Shown in pieces: positions 27,171 to 35,505 of a stretch of 64,000 nucleotides of DNA. The position numbers and the translations under genes are program-made. Source of the DNA: Streptomyces sp. NBC_01571 (GTDB taxonomy: Bacteria > Actinomycetota > Actinomycetes > Streptomycetales > Streptomycetaceae). The stretch lies in NCBI RefSeq assembly GCF_026339875.1, contig NZ_JAPEPZ010000001.1:7378001-7442000 (forward strand), in the 5' to 3' direction. The notes beneath the pieces are model-generated. The model was not told the origin of the DNA and did not search any database. It saw only the letters and a list, made by a program, of their open reading frames with translations. Every line of letters begins with the position of its first letter. Positions within the stretch are counted from its first letter, which is position 1.

Positions 27171-27460
27171 GCGGTCGCTCCGACCGGATCCCTGGAGGAG
27201 GGGCGTGCGCTCCCTTGTCCGCCCAGCGAATCGCCGGCGTGTTCCGTCAACCCGTCAGCCTCCCCGTCACGGATGGCGGCCCGCCACGCCGCCATTCGGT
27301 CGGCTTCCGGCAACGAGGGCGTGACTCGGAGCAGGGCCGTTCCGTTCACCTGTGTGGCGGTACCCGCGGCCGGGCCGCGCCGCCGAACGCCCCCGACCCT
27401 CCGGAGCCCCCGACCCGGCGCCGAGCGCGCCCGCAGCGCACCGACCGCGGAGGAAGCCGC

Positions 27461-29599
27461 ATGCCCATGCCCAACCCGCCCTCCGAACCCGACGTCGACC
27501 TCCCGCAGTCACGCGGCCCCGCCCGACACCTCGACCGCCTAGGCGGTTCGGCATCTCCGTTCGCAGGAGCGGAGAGCGCATCGAGTCCCTTCGCGGCGAC
27601 GGCGGGTGCCTCCACGGCCCGTCCGGCACCCGTTCCCTTTCCGCGCCGGACCACGGACCTGCCTCCCGTGCACACCGCGCTCATCTGCGTGGCCCTGCCA
27701 GGACTGGCGATCTCCACGGAGCAGGGACAGCTGACCGGTCGCGGGCTGGACGGGTTCTACCGCGCGGGCCGGCGGATGCTGTCCCGCTGCCAGGTAAAGG
27801 TGTCAGGGCGCGAACCGCTCCCCGTACAGGCCCGGATGATCGGCGCCGACCGGGCCCGCTTCGTGGGGACGGTGCGCGCGTCCACCGACTCGGGCCCCGA
27901 TCCGGACGTGATCGTGGAACGGACGAGGAGCGCGGACGGCACGGAGCGGATCGTCCTGCACAGCGCTGCCTCCCGCACGCTGCGCCTCTCGCTGGAGGTC
28001 GCCCTGGGCACGGACCTCGCGGAACTCGCTTCGGTCGCCTCGGGCCGAGCGGGGCCCGAACTGTCCGCCACCGTCCACGACTCGGGCCTCCGGTGGACCT
28101 GCGCCACGGGGGACTCGGCCGTCACCGCCGACCCGCCACCCGCCGACGCCCTGGCCTCCGCGGGACTGCTCCGCTGGGAGTTCGAACTGTCGCCCGGCGG
28201 CACGCGAACCGTCGAGCTGCGGGTACGGCCCGACGGCGCCTCGCCCCACAGAGCCGTGGGGCGAGGCGCGACGAGCCCGCTGGCCCAGGCACGGGCCGTG
28301 GGCGACGACCCCAGGATCCAGGCGCTCCTGCACACCGGCGTGGAGGACCTGCGAGCCCTGCTGCTGCGGGACCCCGCGCATCCTTCGGACGCGCACCTCG
28401 CGGCGGGCGCGCCGTGGCGCTGCGGCCTGGCACCGGCCGACGCACTCGCCGCGGCTCGGATGACGCTGCCGCTCGGCACCCGCCTTGCCGCGGGCACCCT
28501 GCGGACCCTCGCCCGTACCCAGATCGCCGGCCAGGGAGCGCGGTCCGGCCTGATCCCCGGGCCGCGCCGGGACGCGGGTCCGTATCTGCCGCCGGGATGC
28601 ACGGCGACCGAAGCGACCCTGCTGTTCCCCGCCCTTCTCGCGGAGGCTCGGCGCTGGGGGCTGGCGGAGCAGGTGACCGAGGAACTGCTGCCCGCAGCCG
28701 AGCGGTGCCTCGCCTGGTTGCGGACCACCGTGGGCGACGGCACCTACCTGCCCGACCCGCAACCCGGCGGCCCGTTCCGCTGCGAGACGCAGGCCCATGC
28801 CCACCGCGCGGCCGTGCTGGGTGCCGAACTGCTCGACGAGACCGGCCGGCCCGGCGGCCCGGGGCTGCGGCAGTGGGCGCAGGAGCTGCGGGCGGCGTTC
28901 CACGAGGACTTCTGGGTCGAGGACAGGGGCGAGGGAAGACCCGCGGCAGCCCGCGGCCCGGACGGGCGCCCGGTGCCGCAGCTCGGCGCGGGCACCGTCC
29001 ACCTCCTGGACACGGGACTGCTCGGTTCCGGAGCCCTGGCCCCCGGGCTGCTGGACAAGACTCGGACCGAGCGGTTCGCGCGGTCGCTCGCGGACCCCGC
29101 CATGGACTCGGGCTGGGGGCTGCGCAGCCTCGACGCCAAGGAGGCGGCGTACAACCCCTTCGGCCACCGCAGCGGCGCCGTGCGGGTCCACGAGACCGCT
29201 GTCGCCGTCGCGGGGCTGTTCGCCGCCGGCCACGAGAAAGAGGCGAGCGCACTGTTGCAGGGGCTCCTGGCGGCCGCCGAGACCTTCGGACACCGGCTGC
29301 CCGAGATGTACGCGGGCGAGCAGCGCACCCAGGGAGGCGCCCCGGTGCCGCATCCAGCAGCCTGCCGCCCCGCCGCCACCGCGGCCGCCGCCGCGGTGCT
29401 GCTCGTCACCGCCGTCGCGGGCATCCGCCCCGACGCCCCTGCGGGGACGGTGACGCTGCGTCCGGTCGGCAGCGCACCGCTCGGTGAGATCGGGCTGACG
29501 GGACTGCGGATCGCGGGCGCGCCCTTCTCCGTGCGCGTCAGCAGGCTCGGCCTCACCATGGTCGAGGAGGCCGCCGACGGGCTGCAGTTGGGAGTCTGA
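27461..29599 (+). CDS. Glycogen-debranching-like protein (amylo-alpha-1,6-glucosidase family)
   Basis: 712 residues from an ATG with GGAGGA six bases upstream; the upstream open frame lacks a ribosome site. After a disordered 60-residue leader, the GDE_N_bis domain begins at VHTALICVALPGLAISTEQGQLTGRGLDGFYRAGRRMLSRCQV. From about residue 285 an (alpha/alpha)6-barrel glucosidase-like domain follows, with AGAPWRCGLAPADALAAARMTL and DSGWGLRSLDAKEAAYNPFGHRSGAVRVHETA. Relatives trim alpha-1,6 branches of glycogen or act on related oligosaccharides. The usual acidic pair could not be placed with certainty, so the activity may be divergent. It is cytoplasmic: no signal peptide is seen. Confidence 0.75.
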   Translation: MPMPNPPSEPDVDLPQSRGPARHLDRLGGSASPFAGAESASSPFAATAGASTARPAPVPFPRRTTDLPPVHTALICVALPGLAISTEQGQLTGRGLDGFYRAGRRMLSRCQVKVSGREPLPVQARMIGADRARFVGTVRASTDSGPDPDVIVERTRSADGTERIVLHSAASRTLRLSLEVALGTDLAELASVASGRAGPELSATVHDSGLRWTCATGDSAVTADPPPADALASAGLLRWEFELSPGGTRTVELRVRPDGASPHRAVGRGATSPLAQARAVGDDPRIQALLHTGVEDLRALLLRDPAHPSDAHLAAGAPWRCGLAPADALAAARMTLPLGTRLAAGTLRTLARTQIAGQGARSGLIPGPRRDAGPYLPPGCTATEATLLFPALLAEARRWGLAEQVTEELLPAAERCLAWLRTTVGDGTYLPDPQPGGPFRCETQAHAHRAAVLGAELLDETGRPGGPGLRQWAQELRAAFHEDFWVEDRGEGRPAAARGPDGRPVPQLGAGTVHLLDTGLLGSGALAPGLLDKTRTERFARSLADPAMDSGWGLRSLDAKEAAYNPFGHRSGAVRVHETAVAVAGLFAAGHEKEASALLQGLLAAAETFGHRLPEMYAGEQRTQGGAPVPHPAACRPAATAAAAAVLLVTAVAGIRPDAPAGTVTLRPVGSAPLGEIGLTGLRIAGAPFSVRVSRLGLTMVEEAADGLQLGV

Positions 29600-29701
29600 C
29601 CTCGCGGTGGCTCCCTCGGACCGTGGTCGGCGGCCGCCTCCGGAACCTGTCGCGAACGGAAGTGGATCACGGTCGGACGTGGTCGGCGAAGGGCGTGCTT
29701 A

Positions 29702-29716
29702 TCGTCAAGGAGACGA
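29702..29716. promoter_or_regulatory. Inverted repeat over the NUDIX-regulator promoter
   Basis: TCGTC-AAGGA-GACGA lies directly upstream of a TATGAT -10 (29718-29723). That -10 is six bases from the ATG, giving a leaderless arrangement. An operator in the -35/-10 spacer suits autorepression by the encoded NrtR-type protein. Confidence 0.45.
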
Positions 29717-29729
29717 CTATGATCTCGGC

Positions 29730-30488
29730 ATGCCCTACGACCCGTCTGCCTTTCCGCCCTTTGCCGTGACCGTGGACCTGGTCGTGCTGACCGTGCGTCG
29801 CCACGCCCTGTGCGCGCTGGCGGTACGCAGGGGCGAGCAGCCGTTCCAGGGCCGGTGGGCGCTGCCGGGCGGGTTCGTACGGGCCGACGAGAATCTCGCG
29901 CAGGCGGCGGCGCGCGAGCTGGCCGAGGAGACCGGGCTGCGTGCCCACGACCCGTCCGTGCCGGCACAGGACAACGGCGCGCACCTCGAGCAGCTGGCGA
30001 CGTACGGCGATCCCGAACGCGACCCGCGCATGAGGGTCGTCAGCGTGGCCCATCTCGCGCTCGCCCCCGACCTGCCCGCGCCCAGGGCCGGGGGTGACGC
30101 CAAGAGCGCGCGCTGGGCGCCCGTGGAGGAGCTGCTCCAACAGGGCGGTTACGGCCGCGACGGCGAGCAGGCGGCGCCACTCGCCTTCGACCACGCGACG
30201 ATCCTCGCGGACGGCGTGGAACGCGCCCGGTCCAAGATCGAGTACTCGTCGCTGGCCACCGCCTTCTGCCCGACCGAATTCACCGTAGGCGAGCTGCGCC
30301 GTGTCTACGAGGCGGTGTGGGGCGTCGCGCTCGATCCGCGCAACTTCCACCGCAAGGTGACGGGTACGCCGGGCTTCCTCGTGCCCACGGGAGGCACGAC
30401 CACGCGTCAGGGAGGCCGCCCTGCCCAGCTGTTCCGCGCGGGCGGCGCCACCCTGCTCAATCCGCCGATGCTGCGCCCCGAGGTCTGA
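29730..30488 (+). CDS. NUDIX-domain transcriptional regulator (NrtR-like)
   Basis: 252 residues. The N-terminal NUDIX domain has the box GGFVRADENLAQAAARELAEETGL (full GX5EX7REUXEEXGU pattern, here intact in its REL-EET part). The C-terminal winged helix (FTVGELRRVYEAVWGVALDPRNFHRKV) is the NrtR signature. NrtR proteins bind ADP-ribose or related NAD metabolites in the NUDIX pocket and repress NAD salvage or sugar genes. No NAD gene lies beside this one; the upstream neighbour is a debranching-like enzyme. The start follows a TATGAT -10 by six bases with no Shine-Dalgarno. An inverted repeat covers the promoter. Confidence 0.85.
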   Translation: MPYDPSAFPPFAVTVDLVVLTVRRHALCALAVRRGEQPFQGRWALPGGFVRADENLAQAAARELAEETGLRAHDPSVPAQDNGAHLEQLATYGDPERDPRMRVVSVAHLALAPDLPAPRAGGDAKSARWAPVEELLQQGGYGRDGEQAAPLAFDHATILADGVERARSKIEYSSLATAFCPTEFTVGELRRVYEAVWGVALDPRNFHRKVTGTPGFLVPTGGTTTRQGGRPAQLFRAGGATLLNPPMLRPEV

Positions 30489-30596
30489 CGATCGGCCCGA
30501 CTCCGGGGCGGGCCGTCCCGCGACACAGGGGAGGCCTGGCAATGACCGGCCGTCCGGTGCCCGAAAAAACGTAAATGTCGCGCTATCTTGCTGTGA

Positions 30597-32357
30597 GTGA
30601 TCCAGGCCATCGGATTGACCAGCAACCCCCGCGGGGAGCTTCGGCCCGCCGTCGACGACGTGTCCTTCGAGGCGCGCGCGGGCCACGTCACAGCCCTCCT
30701 CGGAGCTTCGGGTGCGGGCAAGACCACGACGCTGAAGCTCATGCTCGAACTCCGGCCGGGCCGAGGAATCACCTACTTCCGAGGCCGGCCGCTGCACCGG
30801 ATCGCCCATCCGTCGCGCGAGGTCGGCGTACTTCTCGGTGATGTACCCGGTCATCCCGCGCGCACGGTCCACGGGCAGCTCCGCATGCTGTGTGCCGCGG
30901 CCGGTGTGCCGGTACGGCGCGCCGACGAGGTCCTCGAAGTGGTCGGTCTGGTCAGCCTGTGCGACGAGCGGCTGAGCACCCTCTCGCGCGGCCTGGACCG
31001 TCGCCTGGGCCTCGCCTGCGCGCTGCTGGCCGACCCGCACACCCTCGTCCTCGACGACCCCGCCGCGGGACTCTCCGCCCGTGAAGGCCGCTGGCTGCAC
31101 GGTGTCCTGCGCGCGCATGCGAGCCAGGGCGGCACCGTTCTGTTCAGCACGGGCGACGCCAAGGAAGCGGCTTGGGCGGCCGACCGGGTCATCACGCTGC
31201 GGGAGGGCCGCGTCGCCGCCGACCAGGAGGTCGCGGACTTCGCCCGCACCCGGTTGCGTCCCCGGGTGGCCGTCCGCAGCCCGCACGCCGTCCGCCTCGG
31301 CGCCCTGATCGCCAAGGAGGCCCGGACCGACCAGCGTTCCGTCGAGGTCGTGCGCGAGGACGGCAACCGGCTCTCGGTGTACGGCAGCACCTGTGCCGCC
31401 GTCGGCGAGACCGCCTACCGGCACGGCATCCTCGTTCACCAAATCGCCGACGAGACCGGGGACATGGGAACTCCCCCCGACCCGTCCGCCGGTGGCGGCG
31501 CTCTCGGAAGTGACGATTCTTCTCGGGCCGAGACGCCGGCCACGGAGAGGCAGCCCGTGCTCCTGCCCCCCATCGCCGTACGCCAGGCACCGAGTCCCCT
31601 GCGTCCCCTTCGCTACGAACTGCGCCGCGCCGCCGGTGTCGGCACCGGCTACCTCACCTCCGCCGCCGTGCTGTTCGTCTCCGCCCTCCTGTCCGTGTTC
31701 CTCGCCAGGATCGGTCACACCCCCGGCCCGCGACTGCTGGCCGCCTGGCCGCGCGAAAGCCCTCTTCCGCCCGCGGCGCTCGGCGCGGGACTGCTCGGCG
31801 CGATCGCCTTCGGCGAGGAATTCCGGCACCCCGCCCTGGCCGCGGACCGCGGAACCGTCCCCCGCCGGCTGGGACTGCTGGCGGCCAAACTCCTCGTCTC
31901 CTCGGGCACCGCGCTCATGCTGGCCTTTCTCACCGTGGGCTGCGACCTCGAAATCCTCTATCTCGTGTACGGGCGGGAACTCACCGCAATTCCCGGCGAT
32001 TGGCTTTCCCTGGGCGCGAGTTGGATCGGCCTCGTGGTGGGCTGCGCCTGGGCCGGGGTACTGGCAGCGGGTCTCTTCCGGTCCACCACCGCAGGGCTCG
32101 CCGCCGTTCTCGCCGTTCCGGTCCTCGTCGTCCCGCTCGTACAAAAGGCCTTGTCGGGACCATCCGTGCGGACGGCGGCCGGGTTCCCGGAGCGGCTGCG
32201 CGAGCTCACGCTGGTGCAGTGGCCGTTCGGGGGAGCGCGCTATCTGGCGGCCGTGGTGCGGCTGGTCGTCCAACCTGTCGGCGGCGCGCTGACGTTGTCG
32301 CTGACCGCACTGCTCTGCGCATTTCTGCTCACGACCCTGCGGAGCCGGGTTCGATGA
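30597..32357 (+). CDS. ABC transporter with fused ATPase and permease domains, exporter-like
   Basis: 586 residues from a GTG seven bases after TATCTT, with no Shine-Dalgarno. Residues 1-215 form the ATPase: LLGASGAGKTTTLKLM (Walker A), STLSRGLDRRLGLACALLADPHTLVLDDP (signature and Walker B). Two deviations are notable: the signature reads LSRGLD rather than LSGGQ, and the catalytic Glu after Walker B is Asp. A linker of about 100 residues precedes five to six membrane segments (GYLTSAAVLFVSALLSVFLARIG to LTLSLTALLCAFLLTTL). It lies 162 bp upstream of whiH in the same orientation, as in S. coelicolor. The substrate is unknown. Confidence 0.82.
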   Translation: MIQAIGLTSNPRGELRPAVDDVSFEARAGHVTALLGASGAGKTTTLKLMLELRPGRGITYFRGRPLHRIAHPSREVGVLLGDVPGHPARTVHGQLRMLCAAAGVPVRRADEVLEVVGLVSLCDERLSTLSRGLDRRLGLACALLADPHTLVLDDPAAGLSAREGRWLHGVLRAHASQGGTVLFSTGDAKEAAWAADRVITLREGRVAADQEVADFARTRLRPRVAVRSPHAVRLGALIAKEARTDQRSVEVVREDGNRLSVYGSTCAAVGETAYRHGILVHQIADETGDMGTPPDPSAGGGALGSDDSSRAETPATERQPVLLPPIAVRQAPSPLRPLRYELRRAAGVGTGYLTSAAVLFVSALLSVFLARIGHTPGPRLLAAWPRESPLPPAALGAGLLGAIAFGEEFRHPALAADRGTVPRRLGLLAAKLLVSSGTALMLAFLTVGCDLEILYLVYGRELTAIPGDWLSLGASWIGLVVGCAWAGVLAAGLFRSTTAGLAAVLAVPVLVVPLVQKALSGPSVRTAAGFPERLRELTLVQWPFGGARYLAAVVRLVVQPVGGALTLSLTALLCAFLLTTLRSRVR

Positions 32358-32419
32358 CGACCGTCCGCGCCCTTCCGTTTCCGCGGTGCGCACAACTCCT
32401 TGGAGAACGCCCATTTCTT

Positions 32420-32427
32420 TCCGATAA
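32420..32427 (+). promoter_or_regulatory. Candidate sigma-WhiG -10 element of whiH
   Basis: TCCGATAA matches seven of eight bases of the sigma-WhiG/FliA -10 GCCGATAA. whiH transcription depends on sigma-WhiG in S. coelicolor. The -35 partner (TAAA) is not convincing at the expected distance. Confidence 0.55.
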
Positions 32428-32443
32428 GGCGTCAATTGCGACG

Positions 32444-32459
32444 GGGTGAGCGATCACCC
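32444..32459. promoter_or_regulatory. Inverted repeat downstream of the whiH promoter
   Basis: GGGTGA-GCGA-TCACCC is a perfect 6+4+6 palindrome placed just past the expected transcription start, where a repressor such as WhiH itself could block initiation. Confidence 0.5.
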
Positions 32460-32519
32460 TTTCGTGTGCTTTTCACCAAAGACCTCAAGGGAGTTGGAGA
32501 CAGCGCCGACAAATGATCC

Positions 32520-33407
32520 GTGAGTACCCTTGCGCACACCATGATGACCGCCGCCCGCTCCACAGACTCCGGCCTGGCCGGCCCGGGCGAACTCGACCGC
32601 TACCCCTATAGCGACTCCCGTGGTACCGAGCGCCTCGGCGTCCCCGCGTGGGAGAACGCCGACCAGGAGCTCGGCCGCGTCGGCCGACGCTCCGCGGGCA
32701 ACCGCGGACGCGGACTGCACGGCCAACTCGTTCAACAGCTGGGCCAGATGATCGTCTCCGGCGACCTCGGCGCGGACCGTCCGCTCGTCCCCGAGGAGAT
32801 CGGACAGAGGTTCGAAGTCTCGCGCACCGTCGTCCGTGAATCGCTCCGTGTCCTTGAGGCGAAGGGCCTGGTCAGCGCCCGGCCCAACGTCGGTACGCGG
32901 GTGCGCCCCGTCAGTGACTGGAACCTTCTCGACCCGGACATCATCGAATGGCGTGCCTTCGGTCCGCAGCGCGACGATCAGCGACGCGAGCTGAGCGAAC
33001 TGCGCTGGACGATCGAACCGCTCGCCGCCCGCCTCGCCGCCGGGCACGGCCGGGAGGAGGTGCAGCAGCGTCTCGGCGACATGGTCGAGATCATGGGCCA
33101 CGCCTTGGCGCAGGGTGACTCGCTCACCTTCTCGCGTGCCGACTCGGAGTTCCATTCGCTGCTCATCCAGGTCTCGGGCAACCGCATGCTGGAACACCTT
33201 TCCGGGATCGTGTCGGCCGCGCTCCAGGTCTCCGGCGGTCCCGTCGCCGGTTGTGAGCGGCCGACCGAGGCTTCCTTGGTGCACCACGGCCGCATCGTCG
33301 ACGCGCTGGCCGCGGCCGACGGTACGGCGGCCGAGACCGCCATGCGCCAGCTGCTCACCGTCCACCCCGAGGTGGAGCGCGTGGTGCCCGCGCCGCGCGA
33401 GCACTGA
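32520..33407 (+). CDS. whiH: GntR-family sporulation regulator WhiH
   Basis: 295 residues from a GTG. The sequence matches my recollection of S. coelicolor WhiH almost throughout, including the MSTLAHTMMTAARSTDSGLA start. The GntR winged helix (LVPEEIGQRFEVSRTVVRESLRVLEAKGLVSARPNVGTRV) is followed by a FadR-type C-terminal domain with WRAFGPQRDD and the His-containing FHSLLIQVSGNRMLEHL metal/ligand site. WhiH acts in aerial hyphae at the onset of sporulation septation. The context, immediately upstream of hrdB, is the known one. The ligand is unknown. Upstream are a WhiG-like -10 and a palindrome; a strong hairpin follows the gene. Confidence 0.96.
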   Translation: MSTLAHTMMTAARSTDSGLAGPGELDRYPYSDSRGTERLGVPAWENADQELGRVGRRSAGNRGRGLHGQLVQQLGQMIVSGDLGADRPLVPEEIGQRFEVSRTVVRESLRVLEAKGLVSARPNVGTRVRPVSDWNLLDPDIIEWRAFGPQRDDQRRELSELRWTIEPLAARLAAGHGREEVQQRLGDMVEIMGHALAQGDSLTFSRADSEFHSLLIQVSGNRMLEHLSGIVSAALQVSGGPVAGCERPTEASLVHHGRIVDALAAADGTAAETAMRQLLTVHPEVERVVPAPREH

Positions 33408-33483
33408 CCGCGCTCCGAGGGCGGCGCGGTCGGGGGCCTGTGTCCTCGCGTGGCATCGCTCGGCCGGTGAACCCTCTCTCGCC

Positions 33484-33520
33484 GGACCCCCTCGGATCCT
33501 TCCGGGATCCGGTGGGGTCC
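33484..33520 (+). terminator. Terminator after whiH
   Basis: Arms beginning GGACCCCCTCGGATCC and GGATCCGGTGGGGTCC pair at 14 of 16 positions around the loop TTCCG, about 75 bp past the stop and ahead of the hrdB control region. Confidence 0.75.
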
Positions 33521-33530
33521 GGTGATGCGA

Positions 33531-33649
33531 TGAGGTGATGCGCCTGTCGGTTTGAGGTGATGAGTCCATCAGCTGACCTTCTCTGACCGTATCTGACCGC
33601 TTTTGGGCTCTTACGGGGTGTGACTCGGGCCACGCAGATTGGGCGTAAC
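33531..33649 (+). promoter_or_regulatory. hrdB upstream control region with phased direct repeats
   Basis: CTGACC occurs at 33573, 33583 and 33593, an exact 10-bp period, and TGAGGTGATG occurs at 33531 and 33553. Downstream, TGACTC (33621-33626) and CGTAAC (33644-33649) are spaced like a promoter pair that could drive hrdB. A GGAAT at 33690-33694 resembles a sigma-R -35, but its -10 is not convincing. The leader from there to the start is about 150 bases with no other gene. Confidence 0.5.
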
Positions 33650-33837
33650 GCTCTTCGGAACTGCGCGATGACCTAAGAGGTGACTGCCGAGGAAGGAATA
33701 CGGACGCCGTTCACGGCGCTGTGAATCTTCCCGGCCCCCGCCCGCGCCGTCGACTCATCCCCAAGTCGGCGGTCGTCGGTCCCTGTCCGCACCGGACGGG
33801 GCCGGAAGCCGTTTTCCAACGTTCCGAGAGGTTGTTC

Positions 33838-35373
33838 GTGTCGGCCAGCACATCCCGTACGCTCCCGCCGGAGATCGCCGAGTCCGTCTCTGTCATGGCG
33901 CTCATCGAGCGGGGAAAGGCTGAGGGGCAGATCGCCGGCGATGACGTGCGTCGGGCCTTCGAAGCTGACCAGATTCCGGCCACTCAGTGGAAGAACGTAC
34001 TGCGCAGCCTCAACCAGATCCTCGAGGAAGAGGGTGTGACGCTGATGGTCAGTGCCGCGGAGCCCAAGCGCACCCGAAAGAGCGTCGCAGCGAAGAGTCC
34101 GGCCAAGCGCACCGCCACCAAGACGGTGGCGGCTAAGACGGTGACCACCAAGAAGGCCACCGCCAGCGCAGCCCCGGCCGCCCCTGCCGCCCACGATCCG
34201 GCCGAGGACGCGTCCGACGGCCGGGTCGCCGCCAAGAAGACGGTCGCCAAGAAGGCCGTCGCGAAGAAGACGGTCGCCAAGAAGACGGCGGCCAAGAAGA
34301 CCACCGCCAAGAAGGACGACGTCGAGCTGGTCGACGACGAGGCGGTCGAGGAGACCCCGGGCAAGCCCGGCGCCGAGGAGCCCGCCGAGGACGGCGCCCA
34401 GGGCTTCGTGCTGTCCGACGAGGACGAGGACGACGCGCCCGCGCAGCAGGTCGCCGCCGCCGGTGCCACCGCGGACCCGGTCAAGGACTACCTGAAGCAG
34501 ATCGGCAAGGTCCCCCTGCTCAACGCCGAGCAGGAGGTCGAGCTCGCCAAGCGCATCGAGGCGGGCCTCTTCGCCGAGGACAAGCTGGCGAACGCCGACA
34601 AGCTCGCGCCGAAGCTCAAGCGCGAGCTGGAGATCATCGCCGAGGACGGCCGTCGGGCGAAGAACCACCTCCTGGAGGCCAACCTCCGTCTGGTGGTCTC
34701 CCTGGCCAAGCGCTACACCGGCCGCGGCATGCTCTTCCTGGACCTCATCCAGGAGGGCAACCTCGGTCTGATCCGCGCGGTGGAGAAGTTCGACTACACC
34801 AAGGGCTACAAGTTCTCCACGTACGCCACCTGGTGGATCCGTCAGGCGATCACCCGCGCCATGGCCGACCAGGCCCGCACCATCCGTATCCCGGTGCACA
34901 TGGTCGAGGTCATCAACAAGCTCGCGCGCGTGCAGCGCCAGATGCTCCAGGACCTGGGCCGTGAGCCCACCCCGGAGGAGCTGGCCAAGGAACTCGACAT
35001 GACCCCGGAGAAGGTCATCGAGGTCCAGAAGTACGGCCGTGAGCCCATCTCGCTGCACACCCCCCTGGGCGAGGACGGCGACAGCGAGTTCGGTGACCTC
35101 ATCGAGGACTCCGAGGCCGTCGTCCCGGCCGACGCGGTCAGCTTCACGCTCCTGCAGGAGCAGCTGCACTCCGTTCTCGACACCCTCTCCGAGCGCGAGG
35201 CGGGCGTAGTCTCGATGCGCTTCGGTCTCACCGACGGTCAGCCGAAGACCCTCGACGAGATCGGCAAGGTGTACGGCGTCACGCGCGAGCGGATCCGTCA
35301 GATCGAGTCCAAGACGATGTCGAAGCTGCGCCACCCGTCGCGCTCGCAGGTGCTGCGCGACTACCTCGACTAG
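33838..35373 (+). CDS. hrdB: Principal sigma factor HrdB (sigma-70)
   Basis: 511 residues from a GTG with GAGAGG seven bases upstream, the same length as S. coelicolor HrdB as I recall it. Region 1.1 begins [30 protein letters not shown]. An Ala/Lys repeat tract ([20 protein letters not shown]) spans about residues 80-155. Region 1.2 is [29 protein letters not shown]. Region 2 contains [55 protein letters not shown]. Region 4 ends with [32 protein letters not shown]. It directs transcription of housekeeping genes. The Lys-rich tract is variable among streptomycetes. A strong terminator follows. Confidence 0.98.
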   Translation: MSASTSRTLPPEIAESVSVMALIERGKAEGQIAGDDVRRAFEADQIPATQWKNVLRSLNQILEEEGVTLMVSAAEPKRTRKSVAAKSPAKRTATKTVAAKTVTTKKATASAAPAAPAAHDPAEDASDGRVAAKKTVAKKAVAKKTVAKKTAAKKTTAKKDDVELVDDEAVEETPGKPGAEEPAEDGAQGFVLSDEDEDDAPAQQVAAAGATADPVKDYLKQIGKVPLLNAEQEVELAKRIEAGLFAEDKLANADKLAPKLKRELEIIAEDGRRAKNHLLEANLRLVVSLAKRYTGRGMLFLDLIQEGNLGLIRAVEKFDYTKGYKFSTYATWWIRQAITRAMADQARTIRIPVHMVEVINKLARVQRQMLQDLGREPTPEELAKELDMTPEKVIEVQKYGREPISLHTPLGEDGDSEFGDLIEDSEAVVPADAVSFTLLQEQLHSVLDTLSEREAGVVSMRFGLTDGQPKTLDEIGKVYGVTRERIRQIESKTMSKLRHPSRSQVLRDYLD

Positions 35374-35390
35374 GTCTCGGCGGTACGTCA

Positions 35391-35428
35391 CCGAGGGCCC
35401 GACTCCCGCTGGGGAGCCGGGCCCTCGG
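35391..35428 (+). terminator. hrdB terminator
   Basis: CCGAGGGCCCG pairs with CGGGCCCTCGG, and an inner CTCCC/GGGAG extends the stem, 17 bases after the stop codon. Confidence 0.9.
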
Positions 35429-35462
35429 TCTGTGCGCGGAGTGCGCGTCGTGACGCGCTGGA

Positions 35463-35496
35463 TCACTCTGGGTGTTCCAGGACCGCCCCAGAGTGA
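35463..35496 (+). promoter_or_regulatory. Perfect inverted repeat abutting the protease ribosome site
   Basis: TCACTCTGGG and CCCAGAGTGA form 10-bp arms 14 bases apart. The right arm runs into GAGGAG, the Shine-Dalgarno of the protease gene, so it could be an mRNA hairpin limiting translation or a repressor operator. Confidence 0.6.
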
Positions 35497-35505
35497 GGAG
35501 CGCGC

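Noticed and set aside
33690..33720. Sigma-R promoter for hrdB
   Set aside because: GGAAT is present, but no GTT occurs at the expected 18-19-base spacing, so I do not call it.
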